Shown here in pieces: positions 24,188 through 33,196 of a stretch of DNA of 64,000 nt; position 1 is the first letter of the stretch; every line of letters begins with the position of its first letter. Under the pieces are notes generated by a model. It was not told the DNA's origin. It did no database searches and saw only the letters and a program-made list of their open reading frames with translations. The stretch spans positions 1 to 64,000 of IMG/VR virus record IMGVR_UViG_3300033148_004210; one strand, 5' to 3'. A program made the translations under genes and the position numbers. The DNA is from a virus.

Positions 24188-26758
24188 ATGGGCTACCTTT
24201 CACAATATCCCCCTGCACATAGTGATACTTATGTAAAAGCTACAGAAACTTACAGTAGTAGTTATTACCCTTATTTTTCGACAGACCCTGCTAAATCTCT
24301 TATAGGAACAGGTGCTGATAATAAATGGTATCCTAATGTTTCAACTGTAAGTAATCAAAGATTTCATATAGATTTAGGTTCTGCAAAAATAATTAAAAGA
24401 ATATATTATGAAAATGACCATACATCAGGAAGTGCAACTGATAGAGGAGTTCAGAATTTCACTTTCTGGGGTTCGAATGAAGCTTCGGCTTTTGCAGACC
24501 TTGTGTATGGTAATGATGACGATTGGACACAATTAACTACTGGACAATCGACTTTTGATGAACACGTAGGAGCAAACCAAGCAGACCCTAAATATATTTT
24601 AGTAACTAATTCAACCGCTTATCGTTATTATGCTTTTAAATTTGTAGATAATCGTGGAGATGTTAGTTTTTTAGGTATTAGGCGTGTAGAATTACAAATA
24701 GAAGAAAGTATTCCTACCTATGAAGGCGAAGACACTCTTACTCTTTCCGATGTAATAGAGTTAAATGTTTCTTTGGAAAAAATAGAACTGTCCGATACTT
24801 TAAATTTATCCGATAATTTGAAATTTTCCGCAGAACAACAAGAAAGTTCAGATACTACTGATTTAAGTGATGAAATATCTCTTTCAATAGCAAAATCTAA
24901 TGAAGATACTTTAACTCTTTCTGATGATTTAGAAGTTTTACTTTCTAAAGATTTGGATGATACTTTAACTTTAAGTGATGAAATAACTGTAGCTACTATT
25001 GAAGAAGCTAGTTCAAATATTTACAATAAATTTGGTATGGTTAATGGAGTTTTATTGGATGTTGATAATAAAATAGGATTTATTGGTAGAAATCTTTCTG
25101 ATATAAATAATAAAGTGGGTTTTCTTAAATCTTGGCAAGTTGCTGGAGATGCTGGATTTCAATCTTTAGGAAAAACATATATAAAAGTATATATAGATAG
25201 TGTAGAACAAACAGATGTGGATATAGACAGTATAACAATATCAAAAATTCTTAATGGGTCTCATTCTGCTAATTTTATATTGGGAAGACCTTATGATAAT
25301 AATAAACCTTCTCAAGAATCTGTAGTAGAAATTAAATATCATACTTGGACTTTATATAAAGGATATATAACTCAAATAACTCCTACCAATAACCCAGATT
25401 CAATAAAAATAATATGTCAAGATGAATATTGGAAACAAAATAAAACGAAACAGTATTTTTATATTGGACATAAACCGACTGATAATCAAGAACTTTATTA
25501 TAATCATATATCGGAAGGATTATCTGTTTGTGGGGTTAATTTTGGTATAGGGGGATTTATACCACAACCTATAAATTGTTTTGGAACAGGGACTTCAGAA
25601 TGTATTAGTAATTTAGTAACAAATTCAGGCAATTATGCTTGGTATTATGATGTGGACGGTAGTAAAAAATTATGGACATCAGGACAAGGAGATATAATTA
25701 ATTTAGAAAAACAAGAGATAGGTAAAAATTTAGGTTTATATCAAGTATTACGACATTCTTTTAAAGAGTCTATAGAAAATATAGTAAATAAATTTAGAGT
25801 TCAAATGGGCGATAAAGTTATAAGGAGATTTAATAATTCTGGAGGAACTAAAGAATATACAGGTCATGAATATGAATATTTTTATGGAGGAGCTTCTTCG
25901 GCTTGGGATTCTACCTATGAAAGATTAGCCCAAAATTCAGACGATGGACATGGAGTGTTTCATCATCCTGTTTCTCAAAATGATTTATATGAAGATGTAT
26001 TTACAAAATATTATTTACCTACTTTAAATTCTACTTTGGAATCTTGGACTGATAGATTTCCTCCTTTAGTTAAATTAATGATTCCTTTTGGTTTTTGGAA
26101 ATGTTCTTTTGGAGATTTTAAATGGTATGATGGTTCAAAAAGAATAACAGAAGGATTTACTATTGATTATGAATCAGGGACATTGACATTTAACGAACCT
26201 GTTTATATTTTCCAAACTAACGAAAATGGAGAAATGACATCAATTAGAAAACCTACTATTACATTACAATTATGGAAAGAAAAATATTATTCTAATACTG
26301 AAACACCAAGTGACAATCCAGCTACAGATATATCAAATCCGTTAATGTTTTTTACTGATAAAATGGGAGATTATCCTGAAACTATTATGGAAAATTTGGA
26401 TTTAGGAGGATTAAGTATTCAAGTAGGAAGTTGGTATATAGCTGAACAAACAGATGAACAAACTACATGGAGACTTGTTCCTTCTTGGAATGATACTTTA
26501 TTTGCTACGGATTATGCTAACTGGCAATTAAGTAAAAATTGCGATAAAAAAGTTAATGGGTCTATAGATTTAACAATAGATACCATACAATTTTATGATA
26601 TAACTTTAGATAAAAGAATAATGATAGATGGTATAATAGAAAATCCTTTAAATATAATAGGAATTACTTATAATATCGGAAACTGGAGAGCAAGTGTTCA
26701 ATTAGAAAATGGTAGATATTATAATCGCACTTCAAGTATCCAATCGAGAGGAGAATAA
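24188..26758 (+). CDS. Tail hub protein with N-terminal discoidin-like domain
   Basis: The 856-residue protein starts with about 170 residues of F5/8 type C (discoidin) pattern: RFHIDLGSAKIIKRIYYEND, QNFTFWGSNEASAF, YYAFKFVDNRGDVSFLGIRR. A linker of imperfect DTLTLSD repeats follows (about 180-262). The rest resembles siphovirus hub/tail-lysin proteins: VYIDSVEQTDVDIDSITISK, TLYKGYITQITP, IKIICQDEYWK, and at the end IENPLNIIGITYNIGNWRAS. Discoidin folds bind sugars or lipids, so the hub may carry its own adhesion module. AAGGAGG lies 12 bases before the ATG. Confidence 0.7.
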   Translation: MGYLSQYPPAHSDTYVKATETYSSSYYPYFSTDPAKSLIGTGADNKWYPNVSTVSNQRFHIDLGSAKIIKRIYYENDHTSGSATDRGVQNFTFWGSNEASAFADLVYGNDDDWTQLTTGQSTFDEHVGANQADPKYILVTNSTAYRYYAFKFVDNRGDVSFLGIRRVELQIEESIPTYEGEDTLTLSDVIELNVSLEKIELSDTLNLSDNLKFSAEQQESSDTTDLSDEISLSIAKSNEDTLTLSDDLEVLLSKDLDDTLTLSDEITVATIEEASSNIYNKFGMVNGVLLDVDNKIGFIGRNLSDINNKVGFLKSWQVAGDAGFQSLGKTYIKVYIDSVEQTDVDIDSITISKILNGSHSANFILGRPYDNNKPSQESVVEIKYHTWTLYKGYITQITPTNNPDSIKIICQDEYWKQNKTKQYFYIGHKPTDNQELYYNHISEGLSVCGVNFGIGGFIPQPINCFGTGTSECISNLVTNSGNYAWYYDVDGSKKLWTSGQGDIINLEKQEIGKNLGLYQVLRHSFKESIENIVNKFRVQMGDKVIRRFNNSGGTKEYTGHEYEYFYGGASSAWDSTYERLAQNSDDGHGVFHHPVSQNDLYEDVFTKYYLPTLNSTLESWTDRFPPLVKLMIPFGFWKCSFGDFKWYDGSKRITEGFTIDYESGTLTFNEPVYIFQTNENGEMTSIRKPTITLQLWKEKYYSNTETPSDNPATDISNPLMFFTDKMGDYPETIMENLDLGGLSIQVGSWYIAEQTDEQTTWRLVPSWNDTLFATDYANWQLSKNCDKKVNGSIDLTIDTIQFYDITLDKRIMIDGIIENPLNIIGITYNIGNWRASVQLENGRYYNRTSSIQSRGE

Positions 26759-26761
26759 ATA

Positions 26762-26980
26762 ATGGGAGAAAAAACCTACAAACAAAAATTTAAAGAAATA
26801 CAACAACAATTAAAAGAAAATAGAGCTTTGCTTGATGATATACTTAATAATATTGAGGATAAAAAAGCAAAACCTCATTCTAAAGTAAAAAGTCAATCAA
26901 AACTTGGTAACATGGATATGGTTTATGATGCTAAAACTGGGTTATGGAAATCGCATGCAATATATAAGGACGATGAGTAA
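26762..26980 (+). CDS. Small coiled-coil tail protein
   Basis: The 72-residue protein starts 3 bases after the hub stop. It has an N-terminal coiled coil (KQKFKEIQQQLKENRALLDD) and a flexible lysine-rich end with MVYDAKTGLWKSH. Probably an accessory of the hub or fibre; no family recognised. Confidence 0.55.
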   Translation: MGEKTYKQKFKEIQQQLKENRALLDDILNNIEDKKAKPHSKVKSQSKLGNMDMVYDAKTGLWKSHAIYKDDE

Positions 26981-26982
26981 AA

Positions 26983-28023
26983 ATGTCAAAAGATAGATGT
27001 CCTAGATGTTTCAGTGAATTAAATGTTACAGGAGGATACACAGATGACCCGATTTTAACTCCAAAAGGTGAAGCAGGGGATGATTATAAAGGATTTACTG
27101 ATATAAAACCTATACATATACAAGAATTGCAAACTCTTAGAGCACAACAAGAAATAGATGCAGGAATTGCAGAAGAAGATAGAACTACTTTTACAGAAAT
27201 AGATACTACACATAATTTAGTTAATTTTTATAGAAAACATCTTTTAGAATTACGAGAATCAACAGAGAAATTATTAACTGCACTCGGACAAACAAAAGAT
27301 ACTTATTTTAATTACGACGAAGAAGGAACAGAATATAATATTGGAGAACATCAAACAGATTGGACAGACCCTAATTTAGAAACAAGAGTTAATAAATTTG
27401 TAAATATAAAGGCTTATCATATAGAAGATTTGAGACACTTTTTAATGGTAGTTTCTCCTTGTAAAAATTTATTAATATATAATGAAGATAGTGATAGTAA
27501 TACTATTCTTATGGGAACAGATACTACACCAGGTTTAGAACAAACAGGAGTAGGACATAGTTGGAATACAGAAGACGATTACGCATGTATATCTGGTGGT
27601 GGTTCGCATTATGTAAGTGGATATTATTATACTAAATATGTTTATCATTATGATGCTCAAGGTTGGAATCATAAAACTTATTCGTTAAATTCTACAAATA
27701 TAAGCCAGTTTTCACAATTTAATTTTACTTTGGAGTCTTCTGCACCTAGTGGAAATAATTTAATTTGTAATATTAAATCTACTAATGAAGAATATCATTG
27801 GACAAGAAGTTATAAATACGATGTCCATAGACATTGGGTAACAAATTATTATTCTAGATGTTATGATAGTGATTGGAATTTACTTTGGGAAATTACTCAT
27901 CCTGGAGAAGAATGGGGATTTATACCTGGAGCACCTTACCATTATTGGTATATAACTGATGTATCTGATGATATTAATGAGTATTATGATGATTATAGAT
28001 GGGGAGCTTGTTGGAAAACATAA
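26983..28023 (+). CDS. Tail structural protein, Tyr/Trp-rich
   Basis: The 346-residue protein starts 2 bases after the previous stop. A CPRC pair stands near the N-terminus. The motif TDIKPIHIQELQTLR recurs in altered form as VNIKAYHIEDLRHFL (about residues 37-51 and 137-151), a pattern known from phage tail proteins. The C-terminal half is very rich in Tyr, Trp and His (SGYYYTKYVYHYDAQGW), typical of carbohydrate-contacting beta domains. A receptor-binding or baseplate role is likely but not proven. Confidence 0.55.
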   Translation: MSKDRCPRCFSELNVTGGYTDDPILTPKGEAGDDYKGFTDIKPIHIQELQTLRAQQEIDAGIAEEDRTTFTEIDTTHNLVNFYRKHLLELRESTEKLLTALGQTKDTYFNYDEEGTEYNIGEHQTDWTDPNLETRVNKFVNIKAYHIEDLRHFLMVVSPCKNLLIYNEDSDSNTILMGTDTTPGLEQTGVGHSWNTEDDYACISGGGSHYVSGYYYTKYVYHYDAQGWNHKTYSLNSTNISQFSQFNFTLESSAPSGNNLICNIKSTNEEYHWTRSYKYDVHRHWVTNYYSRCYDSDWNLLWEITHPGEEWGFIPGAPYHYWYITDVSDDINEYYDDYRWGACWKT

Positions 28024-28037
28024 AAGGAGGACAAAAA

Positions 28038-28250
28038 ATGGCTTGTAAAAACTGTCCAGAGAATAAAAAATATATAAAACCAGATAAAACTGAATTAGAT
28101 ATTTTGTTACAGCAATTCGAAGAGCAGAAAATAAATAATAAACAATTAAAACAAAAAATTAAAAATTATATACAAGAAACGATAATAGTATTATGTCCTA
28201 AATATAAAAACTGCTATTTTATTGATTATTTAAACAAAAATAAATTTTAA
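28038..28250 (+). CDS. Small Cys-containing protein, last gene of the plus block
   Basis: The ATG at 28038 follows AAAGGAGG; an earlier ATG at 27999 lies inside the previous gene. The 70-residue protein has CKNCPENKKYIKP, a helical coiled middle and a CPKYKNC pair near the end, so it could hold one zinc ion. Its stop overlaps by 4 bases the stop of the first minus-strand gene, so the two transcription units meet tail to tail. Confidence 0.6.
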   Translation: MACKNCPENKKYIKPDKTELDILLQQFEEQKINNKQLKQKIKNYIQETIIVLCPKYKNCYFIDYLNKNKF

Positions 28251-28732
28251 TATAATTCTTTTACGGTAAGATTTTTAATAAGCTTGCTGTTATCAATATC
28301 GGCTGGTGTAACGAGTAAAGGATTCTTTCCTTTCTTAAAATAAAAACCTACCTTACTTAAACAATTAGCAATCATTCCTGAACAACTCATTACAGGTTTT
28401 CTTCTTGCATATCCACAACCTATCAATAATAATGTCCAGAAAAATTGAAAGTAAGACCTGTCTTTTTTATATCCTAATCCTATTTTTATAGCTTTATCGA
28501 TGTCTTTCCTTTTGATTTTTTTAAGACGTAACAATTTTACTTTACAATAAGGTCTTTTGTAATATTTATTTATAGGACGAGTTATTAGACCATAACTTCT
28601 TAATTCGAATAATTGAGTATCACTTAAACACCAACAGGCATGAGTCCATTTACTATGAGTAAACCAAGAAATTATCCAAGACAAAGGGTCTATATAATTT
28701 CGAACTAATAGTATATCTCCCTTACGAATCAT
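28247..28732 (-). CDS. Permuted NlpC/P60 (YiiX-like) amidase, lysis candidate
   Basis: The 161-residue protein matches the YiiX/YebB branch of permuted NlpC/P60 papain-like enzymes. RKGDILLVRN is followed by SWFTHSKWTHACWCL, with the catalytic His in the TH motif. Later comes MSCSGMIANCLSKVG, with the catalytic Cys, and VTPADIDNS. These enzymes cleave amide or ester bonds in cell-wall peptides or lipids. Next to two small membrane proteins it is the best endolysin candidate in the window. A lipid substrate cannot be excluded. Confidence 0.65.
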   Translation of the reverse strand: MIRKGDILLVRNYIDPLSWIISWFTHSKWTHACWCLSDTQLFELRSYGLITRPINKYYKRPYCKVKLLRLKKIKRKDIDKAIKIGLGYKKDRSYFQFFWTLLLIGCGYARRKPVMSCSGMIANCLSKVGFYFKKGKNPLLVTPADIDNSKLIKNLTVKELY

Positions 28733-29397
28733 TTTAATTTCTCCTTTATATATTGTCTTAAAAGAGTTTGGTCAAAAGTTTTTTTATTCAACATTTTATA
28801 AAAAGTCGTATAGTCTATTTTTTCGAAAGTATTTATTTTTGAGTTAGGACTTACATTATATATTTTAACTCTCTTCTCTTTAGCATAAGGAGCAAAATCT
28901 CTATCAGCTCTTCCCTTAGTGCCATAATAGTTTATTTTACCTCGTCCTTTATGCTCTATATTCTCATAATAATGAGTATTCGCCCTACCTTTATTATCTT
29001 TACCTATTCCGCAAAAATCATAACCTAAAAGAAAAATTTCCCCAACATCAAGTAAATATATTGCTAAACTTAAAGCATAGTAACCCGAAAGACTGCCTTT
29101 ATAAACTCCTTTTCTAACATCTCTATTATAAGAAGAAACTGTTTTTAATTGTATAGTATTGGGAGGTAGTTTTTTACCTGTTTTAGTAATTATTAAAGGA
29201 AATTTATTAAGAGCTTCTTTATTTCTATCGTAAAATTTATAATCTAACCATACTTGGAAAGTAGGGTTTTTTAAATGGCGATAGGAATAATTTATTCCGA
29301 TAACAAACTTATTTTCGATACTAGACCATAATTGAGGCAAAGCTTGTTTGATTGATGACCCTCCACCGACAATAACACATTGCGTTGGTCTATTCAT
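28729..29397 (-). CDS. DUF115/Maf-like Rossmann protein, putative sugar transferase
   Basis: The 222-residue protein opens with CVIVGGGSSIKQALP, a glycine-rich nucleotide-binding turn, and continues FVIGINYSYRHLKNP and VWLDYKFYDRN, with GSLSGYYALSLAIYLLDVGE in the middle. This resembles the DUF115/motility-accessory-factor group, members of which transfer or activate nonulosonate-type sugars. It starts the minus-strand glycan block from the lysis side and overlaps the amidase gene by 4 bases. The family call is moderately sure, the substrate unknown. Confidence 0.5.
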   Translation of the reverse strand: MNRPTQCVIVGGGSSIKQALPQLWSSIENKFVIGINYSYRHLKNPTFQVWLDYKFYDRNKEALNKFPLIITKTGKKLPPNTIQLKTVSSYNRDVRKGVYKGSLSGYYALSLAIYLLDVGEIFLLGYDFCGIGKDNKGRANTHYYENIEHKGRGKINYYGTKGRADRDFAPYAKEKRVKIYNVSPNSKINTFEKIDYTTFYKMLNKKTFDQTLLRQYIKEKLK

Positions 29398-29408
29398 TTT
29401 TTATCTCC

Positions 29409-29678
29409 TTAAAATATTAATAACATCGCAAAAAGAGTTAAAGTAGAATAAGGTATTATTTCACTCCAAGTCAGACTTTTTCCGAAAATTGTAACACTTC
29501 CTAATGTTCTCCAACTTAATAAAGCGAAAACCGAAGTTGTAATTATACTTCCTATAATATATACAATCCAATTTGATTTTATTATAGGTATAGTTAAAAA
29601 AGTCAAACAAGACATTAATCCTATTGTTCCTCTTGTCATACAGTTTGTTAATAATAAAATTTGTTCTTTTTTATTCAT
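29409..29678 (-). CDS. Small membrane protein (three hydrophobic segments)
   Basis: I take the ATG at 29678 (MNKKEQILL), which overlaps the end of the upstream endonuclease; a TTG at 29705 is also in frame. The 89-residue product has three hydrophobic stretches (about 15-31, 37-55, 70-88). With the amidase two genes away, holin is one possibility. Nothing in the sequence is specific. Confidence 0.55.
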   Translation of the reverse strand: MNKKEQILLLTNCMTRGTIGLMSCLTFLTIPIIKSNWIVYIIGSIITTSVFALLSWRTLGSVTIFGKSLTWSEIIPYSTLTLFAMLLIF

Positions 29679-30435
29679 AATTAAATACCAATATTTTAGA
29701 TTCAAGTTTCTCTAAATTTCCTAATTCTTTTTCCCATACTATTAAGGTTCTATATCCACATTTTTTGTAAGTTTTAATACGACGTTTATCTCTTTCCTTT
29801 ACATCTTTTCTATTATGCCAGTAATCGCCATATAATTCTATAATCTTTTTCTTATTTTTATGTATAAAATCAGGACAAAATCCTCCTATTATTAACTTTC
29901 CATCTCCTACGAATTTATATGTATTAGAAAATATTTTATTTAATAATTCGATTAATTTTAATTCTTTTTTATTAGGTGTTAATTTCAAAGCTTTCCAAGT
30001 GGCTTTGATAGTTTTTTCTCTAAATTTTAAATCCTTCCATTTCCTCTTACTTATTTCGGAAAATTTCTTTTTTTGTTTTTTAGAAAATTTTTTACCATAC
30101 ATCCCATTGTTTTTTCCTTTGGATTTTTCAGGATTAGTAATAATATCATATTTTCTTGCACAAGACCGACATCTTCCTCCTCCATAAACCCCAGAAAAAA
30201 CAGAAATTTCTTTACCACAATCTTTGCAAAAATACTGCTCAGAATATCTACCATCTATATATCTTCCATTATTTTTTCCTGAATTACTATTAGGACGAAT
30301 TTTTAATTTAAATTTTCTTAAATAATTTCCAACTGTCATTTGTGAACAGTCCATTGTTTTGACTGTTTGTGTTTGAGATTTTTTATTTTTATCGTATTCT
30401 CTTATTAAAAATTTTTTAGTTATTATTTTTTTCAT
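29671..30435 (-). CDS. Vsr-like (EDxHD type) homing endonuclease with HTH module
   Basis: The 254-residue protein starts with the HTH module (ITKKFLIREY, TMDCSQMTVGNYLRKFKL), then a zinc ribbon (CKDCG...CRSC) and a NUMOD-like stretch (GKKFSKKQKKKFSEISKRK). The C-terminal nuclease reads LIELLNKIF, GGFCPDFI, IIELYGDYWH, RRIKTYKKCGYRTLIVWEKE. It is a close relative of the gene at 14021 but on the other strand. It is inserted between two small membrane-protein genes, overlapping both. Confidence 0.87.
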   Translation of the reverse strand: MKKIITKKFLIREYDKNKKSQTQTVKTMDCSQMTVGNYLRKFKLKIRPNSNSGKNNGRYIDGRYSEQYFCKDCGKEISVFSGVYGGGRCRSCARKYDIITNPEKSKGKNNGMYGKKFSKKQKKKFSEISKRKWKDLKFREKTIKATWKALKLTPNKKELKLIELLNKIFSNTYKFVGDGKLIIGGFCPDFIHKNKKKIIELYGDYWHNRKDVKERDKRRIKTYKKCGYRTLIVWEKELGNLEKLESKILVFNYE

Positions 30436-30719
30436 TTTATTATTCTATTCCAAAAGTTATAAAAAAATTTTCCTAAAGGACTCCCTTCGTCTCCCGAATA
30501 AGAACAAGGTAAACCATAACCAATAGTTAAAACAGCATATAAGCTCATTATAGACAATACATACCATTGTTTTATTACAATAAAGGCTAATACACTAATT
30601 AATATAGGTAGTCCTAACCTTCTCCATAATTTAGAAGTATTATCTGCACCACCGAAAGCACCTAAAATACCTCCAATTAATCCTATTCCTATAGATTTAA
30701 ATATTTCTTTAATTTTCAT
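30432..30719 (-). CDS. Small membrane protein, possible holin
   Basis: The ATG at 30719 is preceded by GAGGGAAAG. The 95-residue protein has a glycine-rich hydrophobic start (IGIGLIGGILGAFGGADNTS), then KLWRRLGLPILISVLAFIVI and a third segment. Membrane proteins with a GGAD...W-RR-G-P pattern occur in other phages without known role. Together with the membrane protein at 29409 and the amidase, it could form a lysis cassette split by the endonuclease. Confidence 0.55.
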   Translation of the reverse strand: MKIKEIFKSIGIGLIGGILGAFGGADNTSKLWRRLGLPILISVLAFIVIKQWYVLSIMSLYAVLTIGYGLPCSYSGDEGSPLGKFFYNFWNRIIK

Positions 30720-30745
30720 TTTCTTTCCCTCAATAATTTTTTTTA

Positions 30746-31366
30746 TTATCTTTTCCAATTTCTTCGATTACGATATTGTCTAGATTTTTGATGATGAAAT
30801 ATTACAGGTTTTTTTATATATTTTGGAATACTTCCATCGTGCATAGCAACTGTAGTATATTCTGCTGGTAATATGTAAGATTTTATTTCTTTATTATTTT
30901 TAATAATTTCTTGTAATATCCGTTGTTCCCACTTGGTAGAAGTCTTAGTCCTTTCTACCCATTTTCTTACTAAAGATAAAACCTTTTCATTATACCTGAA
31001 CATCATCGTTCCACTTAAAAGCTCCCATTTATCTCCACCTTCTTTATTACGCCATTGTCTCATCCAATCAAGTAAGTGATAGGCTATATCGTATTCTTCA
31101 GGTATCTCCCAAAATAAAGAAGGATGTTTCTCTATAGTGCCATCTGCATCTATAAATACTATATTTTTTTTGTGTTTTAATAACATTTTTAAAATAAATT
31201 CACTTTTGTAACTTGTATTTTTTTGCCAGTTTCCCCTGTCTTCCACTTCTTCTATATCATGAATTAAATTGAACTTTTCTAAGCTAGGTCTCAAATGGGT
31301 ATTCATTACTTTTTCATAAGGAGATTTACGAGTATAAAAACTTATAAATATTATTGATGAAGGCAT
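30746..31366 (-). CDS. GT-A type glycosyltransferase
   Basis: The 206-residue protein (ATG 31366; another ATG at 31378 is possible) has the pattern of small nucleotide-sugar transferases: SSIIFISFYTRKSPYE, NIVFIDADGTIEKHP (a DxD-type metal site), ELLSGTMMFRYNEKV, and near the end MHDGS and VIFHH. Family members transfer a single hexose or galactose. It overlaps the upstream transferase gene by 16 bases and belongs to the same operon. Confidence 0.65.
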   Translation of the reverse strand: MPSSIIFISFYTRKSPYEKVMNTHLRPSLEKFNLIHDIEEVEDRGNWQKNTSYKSEFILKMLLKHKKNIVFIDADGTIEKHPSLFWEIPEEYDIAYHLLDWMRQWRNKEGGDKWELLSGTMMFRYNEKVLSLVRKWVERTKTSTKWEQRILQEIIKNNKEIKSYILPAEYTTVAMHDGSIPKYIKKPVIFHHQKSRQYRNRRNWKR

Positions 31367-32160
31367 TGTTCTATCCATTCTACTATTGCTTTAGGAGTGC
31401 AGTATTGTCGAAATAAATCTTTGGCATTGAATCCGATAGCTTGACATTCTTTTCTATGAGTTTTACACCATTCTATTCTTTCAATCAAATTAGAATAATC
31501 CCTATAACATTCTAAATAATGAATATTGGGTATTAATTTTTTATTATAAGGTAATATAGTATTTATTTTTGGTGAAATAGTGCAACAACCAAATGCCATC
31601 ATTTGTAATTGACCTCTATCTAAAATATCATTTCTATAACCTGGAACATGGACAGATACCAAACAATTATTAGCTTTCTTCCAATAAGTAATTTGGTCTG
31701 TCAATGTAAAATTTACATAATCTCCATATCTATCTTTCAATTCCTTTTGGACTTTCTTTCTCCTTTCTTTAGCGTTAGCATAAGCCCGTTGATTATTTAA
31801 AATTATATCAGTGCCACAATTATATTCGATTTGTCCTTTCAAAAGGTTATATTCCTTCCAATCAAAAAAACTCATAGCTCCCAAAGGATAAAGATTTTTA
31901 ATTCCATCATGTATATTTTTAGTGACATGATATTTAAAACAAGCGTAATAATCTTTATATTTAGGATATAATTTTGGGTCATCGGAAACATCTATTAAAA
32001 TTTGTTTACCATCGATATTAATGGAGAAATGAGTAGTATCTAATTCAGTAGAAGAACAAAGCTCAATATTCGCTCCAGCTTCTTTGAATACATTGAGAAG
32101 GAAGAAGTAATGAAATTTATAGTAATGCTGGTGCTCTTTTTTAGGAAATTTAATTTTCAT
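31351..32160 (-). CDS. GT-B type glycosyltransferase (group 1-like)
   Basis: The 269-residue protein carries the C-terminal half of a GT-B glycosyltransferase: NNCLVSVHVPGYRNDILDRG, QLQMMAFGCCTISPKI, YRDYSNLIERIEWCKTHRKE and a terminal helix. The N-terminal domain is short (FHYFFLLNVFKEAGANIELC). The E/D-containing nucleotide-sugar site is represented by DRGQLQMMAFG. Donor and acceptor are unknown; it presumably acts on the same glycan as its operon neighbours. Confidence 0.6.
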   Translation of the reverse strand: MKIKFPKKEHQHYYKFHYFFLLNVFKEAGANIELCSSTELDTTHFSINIDGKQILIDVSDDPKLYPKYKDYYACFKYHVTKNIHDGIKNLYPLGAMSFFDWKEYNLLKGQIEYNCGTDIILNNQRAYANAKERRKKVQKELKDRYGDYVNFTLTDQITYWKKANNCLVSVHVPGYRNDILDRGQLQMMAFGCCTISPKINTILPYNKKLIPNIHYLECYRDYSNLIERIEWCKTHRKECQAIGFNAKDLFRQYCTPKAIVEWIEQCLHQ

Positions 32161-32162
32161 TT

Positions 32163-32342
32163 TTACACCTTATAGAATTTGTCAACATCGTGTCCTTGAC
32201 CGTTTCTTATTTCCATCCATTCAATACATTTAAGAGCACAATCTAAACCTTTATCATGAGGTTGTTTAGCTATTTTCCTGTTCTCTATTGCATCTAAAAT
32301 CGCGTCTTTGGCTAAATCTATTATTTCTTTTTTTGTAAACAT
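32163..32342 (-). CDS. Small helical protein (59 aa)
   Basis: A 59-codon frame, MFTKKEIIDLAKDAILDAIE and on to KFYKV, fills the gap between two operon genes. Its ATG overlaps the stop of the upstream reductase (TAATG), the same coupling used elsewhere in this genome. It includes CALKCIEWMEIRNGQGHDVD. No function recognised. Confidence 0.6.
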   Translation of the reverse strand: MFTKKEIIDLAKDAILDAIENRKIAKQPHDKGLDCALKCIEWMEIRNGQGHDVDKFYKV

Positions 32343-33184
32343 TATCTTTTCCTTTCGATAAATTCTTTCATTTCTATTAATTGAGTTTTATAATTAGGTA
32401 TCTTAGGGTTATATTCTTTCTTTCGATTGTTGATTAGTGTTTTATCTTGTCTAAAGGTATCATTTTTCAATATATATACATCCCATTTTTCCCATATCCT
32501 ATCTATTAATTTCAATAAATCATATTTAGAAATTTTAAAATCAGGAGCAAGATGATAAAGTCCTATTAGTTTGGTATTTATAATCCTATCTATTTGTTTT
32601 GCAAGTTCGAACGTAGTAATCCCACTCCATATAGCCTTCGTATAGCCTTCTATATCCCCTTCTTGTCGCAGAAACCATTCAAAAAGACCACTTCCATCTC
32701 TCTTTAATTCATCTCCTATAATCGATAATCTAAGGGTCAGATGTTTATTATCTATAATTTCTCCCAGAACTTTAGTTTTTCCATAAACATTAGTTTCGTT
32801 TGGTATATCAGTCTCAGAATAATTTCCCTTCTTTCCATCAAAAACACAATCAGTGCTTATATGAATAATTTTAGTTTTCATATTTTTAGTAATATCTACT
32901 AGTGTATGAGGAAATACAGCATTAACAATCCAAGCGTTTTGAGGATATTTTTTAGAATCTTTAACTAAAATACCTACGCAGTTAATTATAATATCTGGCT
33001 GACTATTTATAATAACTCTTTCAAGAAAATTAATATCTCTAACTACATCTATAATAAGAGTATCTTTATTAAATTTTTGTCGGGCAGTATTTATTAATTC
33101 GTATTTATTAAGGGAGTCTAAATATTGGAAGATAGTATGACCAGCCATACCTCTTGAGCCGATGATGAGAACTTTCTTTTTCAT
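32342..33184 (-). CDS. RmlD-like NDP-hexulose reductase (WbvR/FnlB role)
   Basis: The 280-residue short-chain dehydrogenase has the NAD(P)-binding turn VLIIGSRGMAGHTIFQYL. The catalytic set is STDCVFDG with YGKTK (Tyr and Lys). PDIIINCVGILVKDS is typical of RmlD. With the 4,6-dehydratase at 33508 and the 2-epimerase at 34492 it forms a three-enzyme set that makes UDP-2-acetamido-2,6-dideoxy-L-sugars. Lacking the C-terminal cupin of CapF/WbjC, it is nearer WbvR-type enzymes, which favour the L-RhaNAc/L-QuiNAc branch. The product assignment is inference. Confidence 0.75.
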   Translation of the reverse strand: MKKKVLIIGSRGMAGHTIFQYLDSLNKYELINTARQKFNKDTLIIDVVRDINFLERVIINSQPDIIINCVGILVKDSKKYPQNAWIVNAVFPHTLVDITKNMKTKIIHISTDCVFDGKKGNYSETDIPNETNVYGKTKVLGEIIDNKHLTLRLSIIGDELKRDGSGLFEWFLRQEGDIEGYTKAIWSGITTFELAKQIDRIINTKLIGLYHLAPDFKISKYDLLKLIDRIWEKWDVYILKNDTFRQDKTLINNRKKEYNPKIPNYKTQLIEMKEFIERKR

Positions 33185-33196
33185 TCTTTTTTATCC

